Assembly: GCA_043787975.1 (NCBI GenBank)
Contig: JAYVUK010000051.1
Location: 1-43,188, forward strand
Length of the DNA stretch: 43,188 bases
Reading direction: 5' to 3'
Origin: JAPLDA01 sp043787975
GTDB lineage: Bacteria > Bacteroidota > Bacteroidia > AKYH767-A > 2013-40CM-41-45
In this document: positions 17,583-26,343 of the stretch, one piece after another
How positions within the stretch are numbered: the stretch's first letter is position 1
Layout of the letters: each line of letters opens with the position of its first letter
Program-made: the position numbers and the translations under genes
Notes under the pieces: generated by a model
What the model was told of the DNA's origin: nothing
Databases searched by the model: none
Seen by the model: only the letters and a program-made list of their open reading frames with translations

Positions 17583-17966
17583 ATGCCTACAATACAGCAG
17601 TTGGTTCGAAAAGGACGCTCTAAACTTATGGATAAAAGCAAGTCGCCTGCATTGGTGTCTTGTCCGCAACGCAGAGGTGTTTGTACACGTGTGTACACAA
17701 CCACCCCAAAGAAGCCGAACTCAGCGATGAGGAAAGTTGCCCGTGTGCGTTTGACGAATAAGTTCGAAGTCTCTGCTTACATTCCGGGTGAAGGACATAA
17801 CCTTCAGGAGCACTCCATCGTGATGATTCGCGGAGGAAGGGTAAAAGATCTTCCAGGAGTTCGTTACCACATCATTCGCGGTACATTGGATACCGCAGGT
17901 GTTGAAGGAAGAAAGCAACAAAGAAGTAAATACGGTGCAAAGAGACCTAAAGAAGGAAAGAAATAA
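17583..17966 (+). CDS. rpsL: 30S ribosomal protein S12 (uS12)
   Basis: S12 lines the decoding centre and helps control accuracy. The 127-residue protein carries TPKKPNSA (41-48) and GRVKDLPGVRYH (85-96), with lysines kept at the positions where streptomycin-resistance changes usually occur and the Asp that RimO methylthiolates in other bacteria. It is the first gene of the supercluster, directly behind the strong promoter, and is followed by rpsG after 66 nt. Confidence 0.99.
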   Translation: MPTIQQLVRKGRSKLMDKSKSPALVSCPQRRGVCTRVYTTTPKKPNSAMRKVARVRLTNKFEVSAYIPGEGHNLQEHSIVMIRGGRVKDLPGVRYHIIRGTLDTAGVEGRKQQRSKYGAKRPKEGKK

Positions 17967-17979
17967 ATATGCTGATGCG

Positions 17980-18003
17980 ATGATTGGTTAATTAGCTAAT
18001 CAT
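17980..18003. repeat. palindrome in the rpsL-rpsG spacer
   Basis: A 24-nt near-perfect palindrome from ATGATTGG to CTAATCAT, with two G-T wobbles. It is followed by ATCAAAT words up to the rpsG start, and it is one of the spacer hairpins of the supercluster. Confidence 0.8.
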
Positions 18004-18032
18004 CAAATTATCAAATCATCAAATTAAGAAAG

Positions 18033-18500
18033 ATGCGCAAGTCGAAACCTAAAAAGAGAATTCTGTTACCGGATCCGAAGTTCCACGATACGTTGGTAAC
18101 ACGCTTTGTAAATAACCTCATGTACGGCGGAAAGAAAAGTACTGCCTACGGAATATTTTATGATGCAATCGCTAAAGTAGAAGACAAAACAAAAGAAAGT
18201 GGATTGGATACCTGGAAAAAAGCAATGACGAATGTGATGCCGACTGTTGAGGTGAAGAGCCGAAGAGTAGGTGGCGCAACATTCCAGATTCCAAGTGAGA
18301 TTCGTCCTGACAGAAAAGTTGCATTGACAATTAAATGGTTGATCAGTTATTCAAGAAACCGCAACGAAAAATCGATGGCAGAGAGATTAGCCGGAGAAAT
18401 AATTGCCGCTTCTAAAAATGAAGGTTCTGCAGTAAAGAAGAAAGAAGATACTCATAAGATGGCGGAAGCCAATAAAGCATTTAGCCACTTCAGGGCTTAA
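18033..18500 (+). CDS. rpsG: 30S ribosomal protein S7 (uS7)
   Basis: S7 nucleates assembly of the 30S head and contacts the E-site tRNA. The sequence shows the S7 core: LPDPKFHDTLVTRFVNNLMYGGKKSTA at the N-terminus and the helical RRVGGATFQIPSEIRPDRK segment. The 155-residue length is the standard short form. It lies 8 nt ahead of fusA, as in str operons generally. Confidence 0.99.
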   Translation: MRKSKPKKRILLPDPKFHDTLVTRFVNNLMYGGKKSTAYGIFYDAIAKVEDKTKESGLDTWKKAMTNVMPTVEVKSRRVGGATFQIPSEIRPDRKVALTIKWLISYSRNRNEKSMAERLAGEIIAASKNEGSAVKKKEDTHKMAEANKAFSHFRA

Positions 18501-18508
18501 AAAATAGT

Positions 18509-20665
18509 ATGGCAACAGATTTATTATTGACACGCAACATCGGAATCTCTGCACACATTGATGCAGGTAAGACAACTACGACAGAACGTGTTCTTTATTA
18601 TACAGGCAAGGTTCACAAGATTGGTGAAGTGCACGAAGGTGCAGCTACCATGGATTGGATGGTTCAGGAGCAGGAACGTGGTATTACCATTACTTCTGCT
18701 GCTACAACTACTTTTTGGAATTACCCTACTCACAACGGAACTGTTACTCCTCAAACTCAGCAATTCAAAGTAAATATTATTGATACTCCCGGCCACGTTG
18801 ACTTTACTGTAGAAGTAGAGCGTTCATTACGTGTTCTTGATGGAGCTGTTGCATTATTCTGTGCAGTTGGTGGTGTTGAGCCGCAATCTGAAACCGTTTG
18901 GAGACAGATGAATAAATACATGGTTCCGCGAATTGGTTTCGTAAACAAAATGGATCGCGCAGGGGCTGACTTCTTAAACGTTGTTGCACAAGTAAAAGAA
19001 AGATTGCACGGAAATCCTATTCCGCTTCAATTGCCGATTGGTGCTGAAGATATGTTTAAAGGTGTTGTGGATTTGATTCGCAACAAAGCCATTATCTGGC
19101 ATGACGAAACCCAGGGAGCAACGTTTGATGAAGTTCCTATTCCAATTGACATGCAGGCTGATGTAAATCACTGGAGAGCTCAATTGGTTGAAGCAGTTGC
19201 AGAATTTGATGATCATTTAATGGAGAAGTTTTTTGAAGATCCAAATTCAATTACGGAAGATGAGTTGCGTACTGCTATTCGCAAAGCAACCATCGCTATG
19301 AAAATTACTCCGCTTCTTTGCGGATCTGCATTTAAAAACAAAGGTGTTCAGGCCATGCTTGATGCCGTGATTCAATATTTGCCTTCTCCGATGGATATTC
19401 CGAGTGTAACCGGAATCAATCCTGATACAGAAAAAGAAGAACAAAGAAGACCGGATGCTTCGGATAAATTTGCAGCATTGGCTTTCAAAATTGCAACCGA
19501 TCCTTTTGTTGGTCGTCTTGCTTTCTTCCGTGTGTATTCAGGAAAACTGGATGCAGGTTCGTATGTATTGAATGCACGTACCGGAAAGAATGAGCGGATC
19601 TCCCGTATCATCCGGATGCATGCGAACAAGCAAACTCCAATTGACAGTATTGAAGCAGGTGATATCGCTGCCGCTGTTGGTTTCAAAGAAATAAAAACAG
19701 GAGATACGTTATGTGATCCTGCTGCTCCGATTGTTCTTGAGTCTATGACATTCCCGACCCCGGTTATCGGACTAGCGATTGAGCCAAAAACCCAGGCAGA
19801 TGTCGATAAGCTCGGTATGGCCTTGGCGAAACTTGCCGAAGAGGATCCGACTTTCAAAGTACACACCGATGAAGATACCGGACAAACGGTAATCAGCGGA
19901 ATGGGTGAACTTCACCTTGAAATTATTGTTGACCGTTTAAGACGTGAGTTTAAAGTGGAAGCAAATCAAGGTGCTCCCCAGGTTAACTACAAAGAGGCTC
20001 TTACAAAGAGTGCTACACATCGTGAAATTTACAAGAAGCAAACAGGTGGTCGCGGTAAGTTCGCTGACATCCAGTTTGAGATTGGTCCTGCAGATAAAGA
20101 GTGGTTGGAAAAAGGACATACAGGATTACAATTTGAAAATGAAATCACAGGTGGAAATATTCCACGTGAATTTATTCCGGCTGTTCAGAAAGGTTTCGCG
20201 TCAGCGATGACGAATGGTGTGCTTGCGGGTTATGCAAATGACAGCATGAAGATTCGTTTGTACGATGGTTCTTACCACAGTGTCGATTCGGACGCATTGT
20301 CATTTGAAATTGCTGCGAAGGTTGCTTTCCGTGAGGCTGCTCCGAAAGCAAAACCTGTATTGATGGAGCCGATCATGAAAGTGGAAGTGGTAACTCCTGA
20401 TTTATACATGGGTGATGTAATGGGTGACCTGAACAAGAGAAGAGGTCAGTTGGAAGGAATGGATACACGTGCAGGTGCACAGGTAATCCGTGCGAAAGTT
20501 CCACTCTCTGAAATGTTTGGTTACGTAACAACACTTCGTACGATTACTTCAGGTCGTGCATCATCTTCGATGGAGTTTTCTCATTATGCTGAAACTCCGA
20601 AAGCGATGTCTGAAGAAGTCATTGCAAAAGTGAAAGGCAAAACAAAAGCAGAAAAAATATCATAA
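18509..20665 (+). CDS. fusA: elongation factor G
   Basis: EF-G is the GTPase that drives translocation. The 718-residue protein has P-loop AHIDAGKT (15-22), the switch region RGITITSAATT (58-68), DTPGHVDF and NKMD. Domain III-V signatures such as GMGELHLEIIVDRLRREF are intact. As usual in Bacteroidota, no tuf gene follows, and the next gene is rpsJ after 33 nt, so the str and S10 groups run together. Confidence 0.99.
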   Translation: MATDLLLTRNIGISAHIDAGKTTTTERVLYYTGKVHKIGEVHEGAATMDWMVQEQERGITITSAATTTFWNYPTHNGTVTPQTQQFKVNIIDTPGHVDFTVEVERSLRVLDGAVALFCAVGGVEPQSETVWRQMNKYMVPRIGFVNKMDRAGADFLNVVAQVKERLHGNPIPLQLPIGAEDMFKGVVDLIRNKAIIWHDETQGATFDEVPIPIDMQADVNHWRAQLVEAVAEFDDHLMEKFFEDPNSITEDELRTAIRKATIAMKITPLLCGSAFKNKGVQAMLDAVIQYLPSPMDIPSVTGINPDTEKEEQRRPDASDKFAALAFKIATDPFVGRLAFFRVYSGKLDAGSYVLNARTGKNERISRIIRMHANKQTPIDSIEAGDIAAAVGFKEIKTGDTLCDPAAPIVLESMTFPTPVIGLAIEPKTQADVDKLGMALAKLAEEDPTFKVHTDEDTGQTVISGMGELHLEIIVDRLRREFKVEANQGAPQVNYKEALTKSATHREIYKKQTGGRGKFADIQFEIGPADKEWLEKGHTGLQFENEITGGNIPREFIPAVQKGFASAMTNGVLAGYANDSMKIRLYDGSYHSVDSDALSFEIAAKVAFREAAPKAKPVLMEPIMKVEVVTPDLYMGDVMGDLNKRRGQLEGMDTRAGAQVIRAKVPLSEMFGYVTTLRTITSGRASSSMEFSHYAETPKAMSEEVIAKVKGKTKAEKIS

Positions 20666-20698
20666 TCAGTATACATAACGTTCTTTATACTTAAAAAA

Positions 20699-21007
20699 AT
20701 GTCACAGCGAATCCGCATCAAATTAAAATCTTACGATCACAACTTAGTAGACAAGTCTGCTGAGAAGATCGTGAAAACTGTGAAGATCACAGGTGCAGTT
20801 GTCAATGGACCAATTCCATTACCGACTGACAAAAAAATCTTTACTGTTCTTCGTTCACCACACGTGAATAAGAAAGCACGCGAGCAATTTCAACTGTGCT
20901 CTTACAAGCGTTTGCTCGACATTTATAATTCATCAGCTAAGACTGTAGATGCATTAATGAAGCTTGAATTACCAAGCGGAGTTGAAGTAGAAATTAAAGC
21001 ATCCTAA
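20699..21007 (+). CDS. rpsJ: 30S ribosomal protein S10 (uS10)
   Basis: S10 sits in the 30S head and doubles as the NusG/NusB antitermination partner in other bacteria. The sequence RIRIKLKSYDHNLVDKSAEKIV and the later SPHVNKKAREQFQLCSYKR are diagnostic. Length 102 residues is standard. It opens the S10 section of the supercluster. Confidence 0.99.
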   Translation: MSQRIRIKLKSYDHNLVDKSAEKIVKTVKITGAVVNGPIPLPTDKKIFTVLRSPHVNKKAREQFQLCSYKRLLDIYNSSAKTVDALMKLELPSGVEVEIKAS

Positions 21008-21079
21008 TAATTTATTAATACAAAGTGAATGTTTGTCCAACAGAATCGGTACAAACCTCTGACTTAAAAACGAAACAAA

Positions 21080-21697
21080 ATGTCCGGAATCATTGGAAAA
21101 AAAATCGGAATGACCAGCATATTTGCTGCTGACGGTAAATACATTCCATGTACTGTTATAGAAGCAGGACCGTGTGTTGTTACACAGGTAAAGACTGTTG
21201 AAAGTGATGGCTACAAAGCTGTTCAGCTTTCTTTCGGTGAAAAGAAAGACAAGCATACAACCTCTGCTTTAAAAGGTCACTTCAAAAAAGCAAGCACAAC
21301 TCCTAAGAAAAAATTAGTTGAGTTCAGACATTTTCCTGAATTGCCAACACTGGGTTCTGAAATAAAAGCAGAACTTTTTGTGGAAGGTGATTTTGTGGAT
21401 GTCATCGGAACTTCAAAAGGAAAAGGTTTCCAGGGTGTTGTCAGAAGACATCATTTCCAGGGAGTCGGTGGAACTACGCACGGTCAGCATAACCGTTTGA
21501 GAGCGCCGGGTTCAATGGGTGCATCTTCATGGCCGTCACGTGTATTCAAAGGAAAACGTCTTGGTGGACACATGGGTGTTGATCGTGTGAAAATGCAAAA
21601 CCTTGAAGTGGTAAAAGTAATTCCTGAACAAAATCTTTTGTTGATCAAAGGATCTGTTCCGGGACATATTGGTTCTATTGTAATCGTGGAGAAATAA
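21080..21697 (+). CDS. rplC: 50S ribosomal protein L3 (uL3)
   Basis: L3 reaches toward the peptidyl transferase centre and starts 50S assembly. The 205-residue protein begins GIIGKKIGMTSIF and holds GKGFQGVVRRHHFQG and the MGVDRVKMQNL end region. The GGTTHGQHNRLRAPGSMG loop carries a glutamine that is methylated in other bacteria. rplD starts 3 nt after its stop. Confidence 0.99.
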   Translation: MSGIIGKKIGMTSIFAADGKYIPCTVIEAGPCVVTQVKTVESDGYKAVQLSFGEKKDKHTTSALKGHFKKASTTPKKKLVEFRHFPELPTLGSEIKAELFVEGDFVDVIGTSKGKGFQGVVRRHHFQGVGGTTHGQHNRLRAPGSMGASSWPSRVFKGKRLGGHMGVDRVKMQNLEVVKVIPEQNLLLIKGSVPGHIGSIVIVEK

Positions 21698-21700
21698 ATC

Positions 21701-22330
21701 ATGGAATTATCAGTCGTAAATACAACCGGTGCAGAAACCGGAAAGAAAGTAAAACTCAGCGCAAGTGTTTTTGGCATTGAGCCAAATGATCATGCGATCT
21801 ACCTGGATGTGAAACAATACCTCGCTAACCAACGCCAGGGAACTCATAAATCAAAAGAGCGTGCAGAAATTAACCGTACTACCAAAAAGTTGAAGAGGCA
21901 AAAAGGTACAGGCGGAGCGCGTGCAGGTTCTATGAAATCTCCGTTGTTTGTCGGTGGTGGCCGTGTATTTGGTCCGCGTCCGAGAGATTATTCTTTCAAG
22001 CTGAACAAAAAACTAAAACACATTGCTTGTTTATCAGCATTGACCTATAAAGCAAAAGAAAAAGGCATTATCATCCTTGAAGATTTCAATATTGATCAGC
22101 CGAAAACAAAGGCGTACACGGAGATCTTGAAAAACTTAAAGTTGACAGATAAAAAGGTATTGATGGTATTGCCGCAGCATGACAAAAATATATATTTGTC
22201 ATCCCGCAATTTAGAACGTAATAAAGTAACAACTGCGTCAGAGCTTAACACCTACGATGTTTTGAATGCTCAAAACCTTGTATTGGTGCAGAGTTCTGTT
22301 TCCGCATTAGAAACCAGATTGACAAAATGA
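21701..22330 (+). CDS. rplD: 50S ribosomal protein L4 (uL4)
   Basis: L4 lines the exit tunnel. In some bacteria it also represses the S10 operon, but no matching leader structure is evident here. The RQKGTGGARAGSMKSPLFVGGGRVFGPRPRDY loop that contacts the tunnel is intact. Length 209 residues is normal. The stop overlaps the rplW start by 4 nt (ATGA), so the two are translationally coupled. Confidence 0.99.
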   Translation: MELSVVNTTGAETGKKVKLSASVFGIEPNDHAIYLDVKQYLANQRQGTHKSKERAEINRTTKKLKRQKGTGGARAGSMKSPLFVGGGRVFGPRPRDYSFKLNKKLKHIACLSALTYKAKEKGIIILEDFNIDQPKTKAYTEILKNLKLTDKKVLMVLPQHDKNIYLSSRNLERNKVTTASELNTYDVLNAQNLVLVQSSVSALETRLTK

Positions 22331-22617
22331 GCATCCTGAAAAAACCGATCATCACTGAAAAGATGACGAAGGCCGGTGAAAAACTTGGCGCGTATGGGTT
22401 TATTGTAGATAAAAATGCAAACAAAATTCAGATCAAGAACGAGATTGAAAAAATGTACAGCGTAACTGTAGAGCGCGTGAACACCATGAAATATTATGGC
22501 AAATTGAAATCGCGTTTCACTAAGACAGGTGCAGTCACAGGAAGCAAAGGCGTTTTCAAAAAAGCAATTGTAATACTGAAGAAAGGTGAAACGATTGACT
22601 TCTATAGCAACATTTAA
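22327..22617 (+). CDS. rplW: 50S ribosomal protein L23 (uL23)
   Basis: L23 sits at the tunnel exit and is the docking site of trigger factor, whose gene lies at 7590-8972. The 96-residue protein has KKPIITEKMTKAGEK at the N-terminus and the VERVNTMKYYGKLKSR loop. The start overlaps rplD by 4 nt. The 107-nt spacer to rplB holds simple-word repeats. Confidence 0.98.
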   Translation: MSILKKPIITEKMTKAGEKLGAYGFIVDKNANKIQIKNEIEKMYSVTVERVNTMKYYGKLKSRFTKTGAVTGSKGVFKKAIVILKKGETIDFYSNI

Positions 22618-22687
22618 GAAATTAGAAATTCTAGATTATAAATTCTAAATAAAAAAGGGATAGAATTCGAAATAAAGATTGACAATC

Positions 22688-22724
22688 AATCCGAAATTTA
22701 AAATCCGAAATCCGAAATAAGAAC
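22688..22724 (+). repeat. TCCGAAAT-word element before rplB
   Basis: Three TCCGAAAT-type words end 6 nt before the rplB ATG. This is a shifted relative of the 37-nt element found before rpsE, rpsM, rpsK and rpsD. Confidence 0.85.
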
Positions 22725-23549
22725 ATGGCAGTTAGAAAACTTAGACCAATGACTCCGAGTCAACGACACACAATCGTTGATTCGTACGATGATATTACAG
22801 CTTCAAGTCCGGAGAAAAGTCTGACTTCGCCAAAGAAGCGTTCAGGCGGTCGTAACGACAGCGGTAAGATGACCATGCGCTACATTGGCGGTGGACATAA
22901 ACAATTATATCGTCAGATTGATTTCAAAAGAGATAAATCAGGCATTGAAGGAATCGTTAAGACAATTGAATACGATCCGAATCGTACTGCACGTATTGCA
23001 TTAGTGTTTTACAAAGACGGAGAAAAACGTTACATCATTGCTCCAAACGGATTGAAGGTTGACCAGGTGATTATGTCAGGAGAAAAAGCAACTCCGGAAA
23101 TCGGGAATGCTTTATTCCTTAAAGATATTCCTCTCGGAACATTGATTCACAACATTGAATTACGTCCGGGACAAGGTGGAGAAATTGCTAGAAGTGCGGG
23201 ATCATTCGCGCAGCTTTCTGCACGCGATGGAAAATATGCCGTATTGAAGATGCCAAGTGGTGAGACACGCATGATTCTTACAACCTGTCTTGCTACAATC
23301 GGTACGGTTTCAAATGCAGATCATATCCAGGAAAGTCTTGGTAAAGCAGGCCGTTCACGTTGGATGGGTCGCAGACCAAGAGTACGAGGTGTTGCGATGA
23401 ACCCGGTAGATCACCCGATGGGTGGAGGTGAAGGCCGTGCATCAGGAGGTCATCCACGTTCACGTAAAGGATTGCTTGCAAAGGGCTACAAGACTCGTAA
23501 ACCGAAGAATCCTTCAAGTAAGTACATCATCGAAAGAAGAAAGAAATAA
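22725..23549 (+). CDS. rplB: 50S ribosomal protein L2 (uL2)
   Basis: L2 bridges the subunits and is needed for peptidyl transfer. The 274-residue protein has SGGRNDSGKMTMRYIGGGHKQ at the N-terminal third and the universally conserved RGVAMNPVDHPMGGGEGRASGG loop with the essential His. It is followed by rpsS after 66 nt. Confidence 0.99.
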   Translation: MAVRKLRPMTPSQRHTIVDSYDDITASSPEKSLTSPKKRSGGRNDSGKMTMRYIGGGHKQLYRQIDFKRDKSGIEGIVKTIEYDPNRTARIALVFYKDGEKRYIIAPNGLKVDQVIMSGEKATPEIGNALFLKDIPLGTLIHNIELRPGQGGEIARSAGSFAQLSARDGKYAVLKMPSGETRMILTTCLATIGTVSNADHIQESLGKAGRSRWMGRRPRVRGVAMNPVDHPMGGGEGRASGGHPRSRKGLLAKGYKTRKPKNPSSKYIIERRKK

Positions 23550-23561
23550 AATTAGTTTTCA

Positions 23562-23595
23562 GTTTACGGTTTCCAGTTAACCGTAAACCGTAAAC
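23562..23595. repeat. inverted repeat in the rplB-rpsS spacer
   Basis: GTTTACGGTTT (23562-23572) pairs perfectly with AAACCGTAAAC (23585-23595). The word is the same as in the 19-bp hairpin at 8991-9034, and a looser relative occurs at about 26275-26335 before rplN. Confidence 0.85.
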
Positions 23596-23615
23596 GATAA
23601 ACAGTAAATATAACA

Positions 23616-23894
23616 ATGGCTCGTTCACTAAAAAAAGGTCCTTACATCGCTTATCACCTTGACAAAAAAGTTGTCAAGATGAATGAAAGCAAAAAGAAAA
23701 CTGCGATTAAAACGTATGCACGTTCTTCGATGGTTTCTCCTGACTTTGTTGGTCACACCTTCGCTGTACACAATGGAAATAAATTTATCCCGGTGTACGT
23801 CACAGAAAACATGGTGGGTCACAAATTGGGAGAGTTCGCTCCGACTCGTACGTTCAGAGGACACAGTGGAAACAAAACTGAACCATCTAAATAA
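23616..23894 (+). CDS. rpsS: 30S ribosomal protein S19 (uS19)
   Basis: S19 forms the head of the 30S with S13. The 92-residue protein starts ARSLKKGPYI and has the IKTYARSSMVSPDFVGHTFAVHNG and MVGHKLGEFAPTRTF signatures. The length is standard. rplV starts 20 nt downstream. Confidence 0.99.
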   Translation: MARSLKKGPYIAYHLDKKVVKMNESKKKTAIKTYARSSMVSPDFVGHTFAVHNGNKFIPVYVTENMVGHKLGEFAPTRTFRGHSGNKTEPSK

Positions 23895-23914
23895 ATTATT
23901 AGCCGACATTAATC

Positions 23915-24352
23915 ATGGGAATCAGAAAAAGACAAGCTGCGGAAAACCGTAAAGAAATATTGAAGAGCACTGCCATTGCAAGATTGGTGAATGTTCCTAC
24001 ATCTCCGCGTAAAATGAGATCTGTTGCAGACCTTATTCGTGGGAAGGAAGTTATGATGGCAATGAACATCTTAAAGTACAATGCAAAAGCATCTTCATCA
24101 CGTCTTGAAATTCTGCTGCAATCAGCGATCTCAAATTGGGAAGCAAAATCAGGAGAAAAGATTGACGAAGGAAAAGCTTTTGTGAAATCAATAGATGTTG
24201 ACAGTGGCCGTATGTTGAAGAGACTTAAACCTGCTCCGCAAGGAAGAGCGTACAGAGTTCGCAAGCGTTCGAACCATGTGACCATCGTTCTTGGAAACTA
24301 TGAAGGAAAACAAGAAGTGACAGCAACAGAAGAAAGTAACAAATCCGAATAA
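23915..24352 (+). CDS. rplV: 50S ribosomal protein L22 (uL22)
   Basis: L22 lines the exit tunnel with a long hairpin. The 145-residue protein has the core RLVNVPTSPRKMRSVADLIRGK and the hairpin LKRLKPAPQGRAYRVRKRSNHVTIV. The C-terminus has a short Glu-rich tail. It is in the usual place between rpsS and rpsC. Confidence 0.98.
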   Translation: MGIRKRQAAENRKEILKSTAIARLVNVPTSPRKMRSVADLIRGKEVMMAMNILKYNAKASSSRLEILLQSAISNWEAKSGEKIDEGKAFVKSIDVDSGRMLKRLKPAPQGRAYRVRKRSNHVTIVLGNYEGKQEVTATEESNKSE

Positions 24353-24377
24353 CAAAAAACGATAATTAATATTTCAC

Positions 24378-25211
24378 ATGGGACAAAAATGTAATCCGAT
24401 TGGTAACAGGTTAGGAATCATCAAAGGATGGGATTCTAACTGGTATGGCGGAAAAAATTATGGCGATAAATTGCTGGAGGATGACAAAATCCGCAAGTAT
24501 GTAATGGCTCGCCTTCTTAAAGGTGGTGTTTCTAAGATTGTGATCGAACGAACACTGAAGCTTGTTACAGTTACCATTCATACAGCTCGTCCCGGAATTG
24601 TGATTGGTAAAGGTGGCCAGGAAGTCGATAAATTAAAAGAAGAATTAAAAAAACTGACGAAGAAAGATGTTCAGATCAACATCTACGAAATAAAACGTCC
24701 TGAATTGGATGCACAGTTGGTGGCAGAAGGTGTTGCGCGTCAATTGGAAGCTCGTATCTCTTTCAGAAGAGCAACCAAAATGGCCATTGCAGCGACGATG
24801 AGAATGGGTGCAGAAGGAATTAAGGTGATGTGTTCAGGTCGTTTGGGTGGAGCCGAAATGGCAAGATCAGAACAATATAAAGAAGGAAGAATTCCTCTTC
24901 ATACATTCAGAGCAGATATCGATTTCGCAATCGGTGAAGCACAAACTTCATATGGAAAAATCGGTGTGAAGGTTTGGATCTGCAAAGGTGAAGTATACGG
25001 TAAACGTGATCTTTCTCCGAACATCGGACAGGCAACTGTACCGGGAGGCGGACCGAAAGGACAAGGAGACGACAGAAGAAGTGAAGGTCGCGGCGACAGA
25101 AGAGGCGGAGACCGCAGAGGTGGCGGAGGCGGAGATCGCAGAGGTGGCGGAGACCGTAGAGGTGGTGCAGGAGGCGGAGATCGCGGACGTGGTGGAGAAA
25201 GAAGAAGCTAA
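24378..25211 (+). CDS. rpsC: 30S ribosomal protein S3 (uS3) with an RGG-rich tail
   Basis: S3 binds mRNA at the entry channel. The KH domain has GIVIGKGGQEV (73-83), and the C-terminal core runs to about residue 220 (RIPLHTFRADIDFA). Beyond it, residues about 222-277 consist almost only of G, R and D, plus a few E, A, S, P, Q and K, with repeated DRRGG and GGGDR units. The coding DNA 25041-25208 is an obvious GC-rich repeat unlike its neighbours. Such Arg-Gly tails bind RNA in other proteins, and a role at the mRNA entry site is inferred. Length 277 residues is long for S3 outside this phylum. Confidence 0.98.
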   Translation: MGQKCNPIGNRLGIIKGWDSNWYGGKNYGDKLLEDDKIRKYVMARLLKGGVSKIVIERTLKLVTVTIHTARPGIVIGKGGQEVDKLKEELKKLTKKDVQINIYEIKRPELDAQLVAEGVARQLEARISFRRATKMAIAATMRMGAEGIKVMCSGRLGGAEMARSEQYKEGRIPLHTFRADIDFAIGEAQTSYGKIGVKVWICKGEVYGKRDLSPNIGQATVPGGGPKGQGDDRRSEGRGDRRGGDRRGGGGGDRRGGGDRRGGAGGGDRGRGGERRS

Positions 25212-25268
25212 AAAATAATTCAGGTTGATTGTAAAAGAAATCTGAGATCTAAAATTTGAAATAAGAAA

Positions 25269-25694
25269 ATGTTACAGCCGAAGAAATCAAAGTTCAGGAA
25301 ACAACATAAGATGAAAGCAAAAGGCAACGCGACTCGCGGGCATGAGCTTTCTTTCGGATCATTTGGAATTAAATCAGTTGAAACTGCATGGATTCCGAGT
25401 AAACAAATTGAAGCAGCCCGTGTTGCGGTAACCCGTTTCATGAAACGTGAAGGTCAAATCTGGTGCAGAATATTTCCGGATAAACCGATTACTAAAAAAC
25501 CTGCGGAGGTTCGAATGGGAAAAGGAAAAGGAGCACCTGAATATTGGGTAGCTGTTGTAAAGCCGGGAACCATCATCTTCGAAGCGGAAGGTGTAACTGA
25601 AGCAACTGCAAAAGAAGCATTGCGTCTGGCAGCACAAAAACTTTCAGTAAGTACAAAGTTCATTGTAAGAAGAGATTATTCGGCAGCAAATTAA
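25269..25694 (+). CDS. rplP: 50S ribosomal protein L16 (uL16)
   Basis: L16 contacts the A-site tRNA and finishes the 50S. The 141-residue protein begins LQPKKSKFRKQHKMK and has AARVAVTRFMKREGQIWCRIFPDKPITKKPAEVRMGKGKGAPEYWVAVVKPG. Length and order are standard. Its start is preceded by degenerate GAAAT words. Confidence 0.99.
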   Translation: MLQPKKSKFRKQHKMKAKGNATRGHELSFGSFGIKSVETAWIPSKQIEAARVAVTRFMKREGQIWCRIFPDKPITKKPAEVRMGKGKGAPEYWVAVVKPGTIIFEAEGVTEATAKEALRLAAQKLSVSTKFIVRRDYSAAN

Positions 25695-25768
25695 TAACGA
25701 GCATGGAGGTTAGAGGATGGAATTCAGAAATCCTCCATCTAGCATCGATCATCCAACATCTAATAAAA

Positions 25769-25978
25769 ATGAAAAAAGAAGACATCAAAGAATTAACAAC
25801 AGACGAGCTTCGCATGCGTTTGGCAGAAGAGAGAACTCAGTATTCAAAACTGAAAATGAATCATGCGATATCACCGATTGAAAATCCGTTGAAGATCCGG
25901 ATTACACGGAGGGGAATTGCGATGATTCAGACAGAATTAACCAAACGCACAAAAGAAGCACAAACTAACAATCAATAA
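25769..25978 (+). CDS. rpmC: 50S ribosomal protein L29 (uL29)
   Basis: L29 flanks the tunnel exit next to L23. The 69-residue protein starts at the ATG at 25769 (MKKEDIKELTTDEL). The open frame reaches further upstream to 25703, but those residues are unlike L29 and come from a repeat-like spacer whose GAGGAT and ATCCTC words can pair. The two-helix pattern with NPLKIRITRRGIAMIQTEL is typical. Confidence 0.95.
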   Translation: MKKEDIKELTTDELRMRLAEERTQYSKLKMNHAISPIENPLKIRITRRGIAMIQTELTKRTKEAQTNNQ

Positions 25979-26000
25979 TAGAGTTAGAACAAGTTTACAA

Positions 26001-26270
26001 ATGGAAGAGACTACACTAAAAAGAGCATTACGAAAAGAGAGAACAGGAACTGTTGTCAGTAACAAGATGAGTAAAAGCATCGTGGTTGCTGTGGAACGTA
26101 AGGTGAAACATCCGATGTACGGGAAGTTTATCAAGAAGACGACCAAGTTCATGGCGCACGATGAAAAGAATGAATGCGGAATCGGTGACCTGGTAACCAT
26201 CACGGAAACTCGTCCGCTCAGCAAAAACAAGAACTGGAGATTGAAAGCAATTTTAGAGAAAGCAAAATAA
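26001..26270 (+). CDS. rpsQ: 30S ribosomal protein S17 (uS17)
   Basis: S17 is an early 16S rRNA binder with an OB fold. The 89-residue protein has KERTGTVVSNKMSKSIVVAVERKVKHPMYGKF and GDLVTITETRPLSKNKNWRL. Length is normal. It follows rpmC after 22 nt. Confidence 0.98.
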   Translation: MEETTLKRALRKERTGTVVSNKMSKSIVVAVERKVKHPMYGKFIKKTTKFMAHDEKNECGIGDLVTITETRPLSKNKNWRLKAILEKAK

Positions 26271-26343
26271 AATCAGTTTATAGTTTGATGTTTCCGGTTT
26301 ACAAATGGGAACAGTGAACAGTAAACAGTAAACTTTTTAAAAG

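Noticed and set aside
20666..20698. A lost tuf gene between fusA and rpsJ
   Set aside because: The gap is 33 nt with no tuf remnant, and this order is normal for Bacteroidota.
24988..25218. A second open frame rich in Glu, Ala and Val over the end of rpsC
   Set aside because: It is the shifted reading of the GC-rich RGG repeat of S3 and has no family resemblance or start context.
25703..25768. N-terminal extension of L29
   Set aside because: The extra residues come from repeat-like spacer, and the normal L29 start MKKEDIKEL is at 25769.
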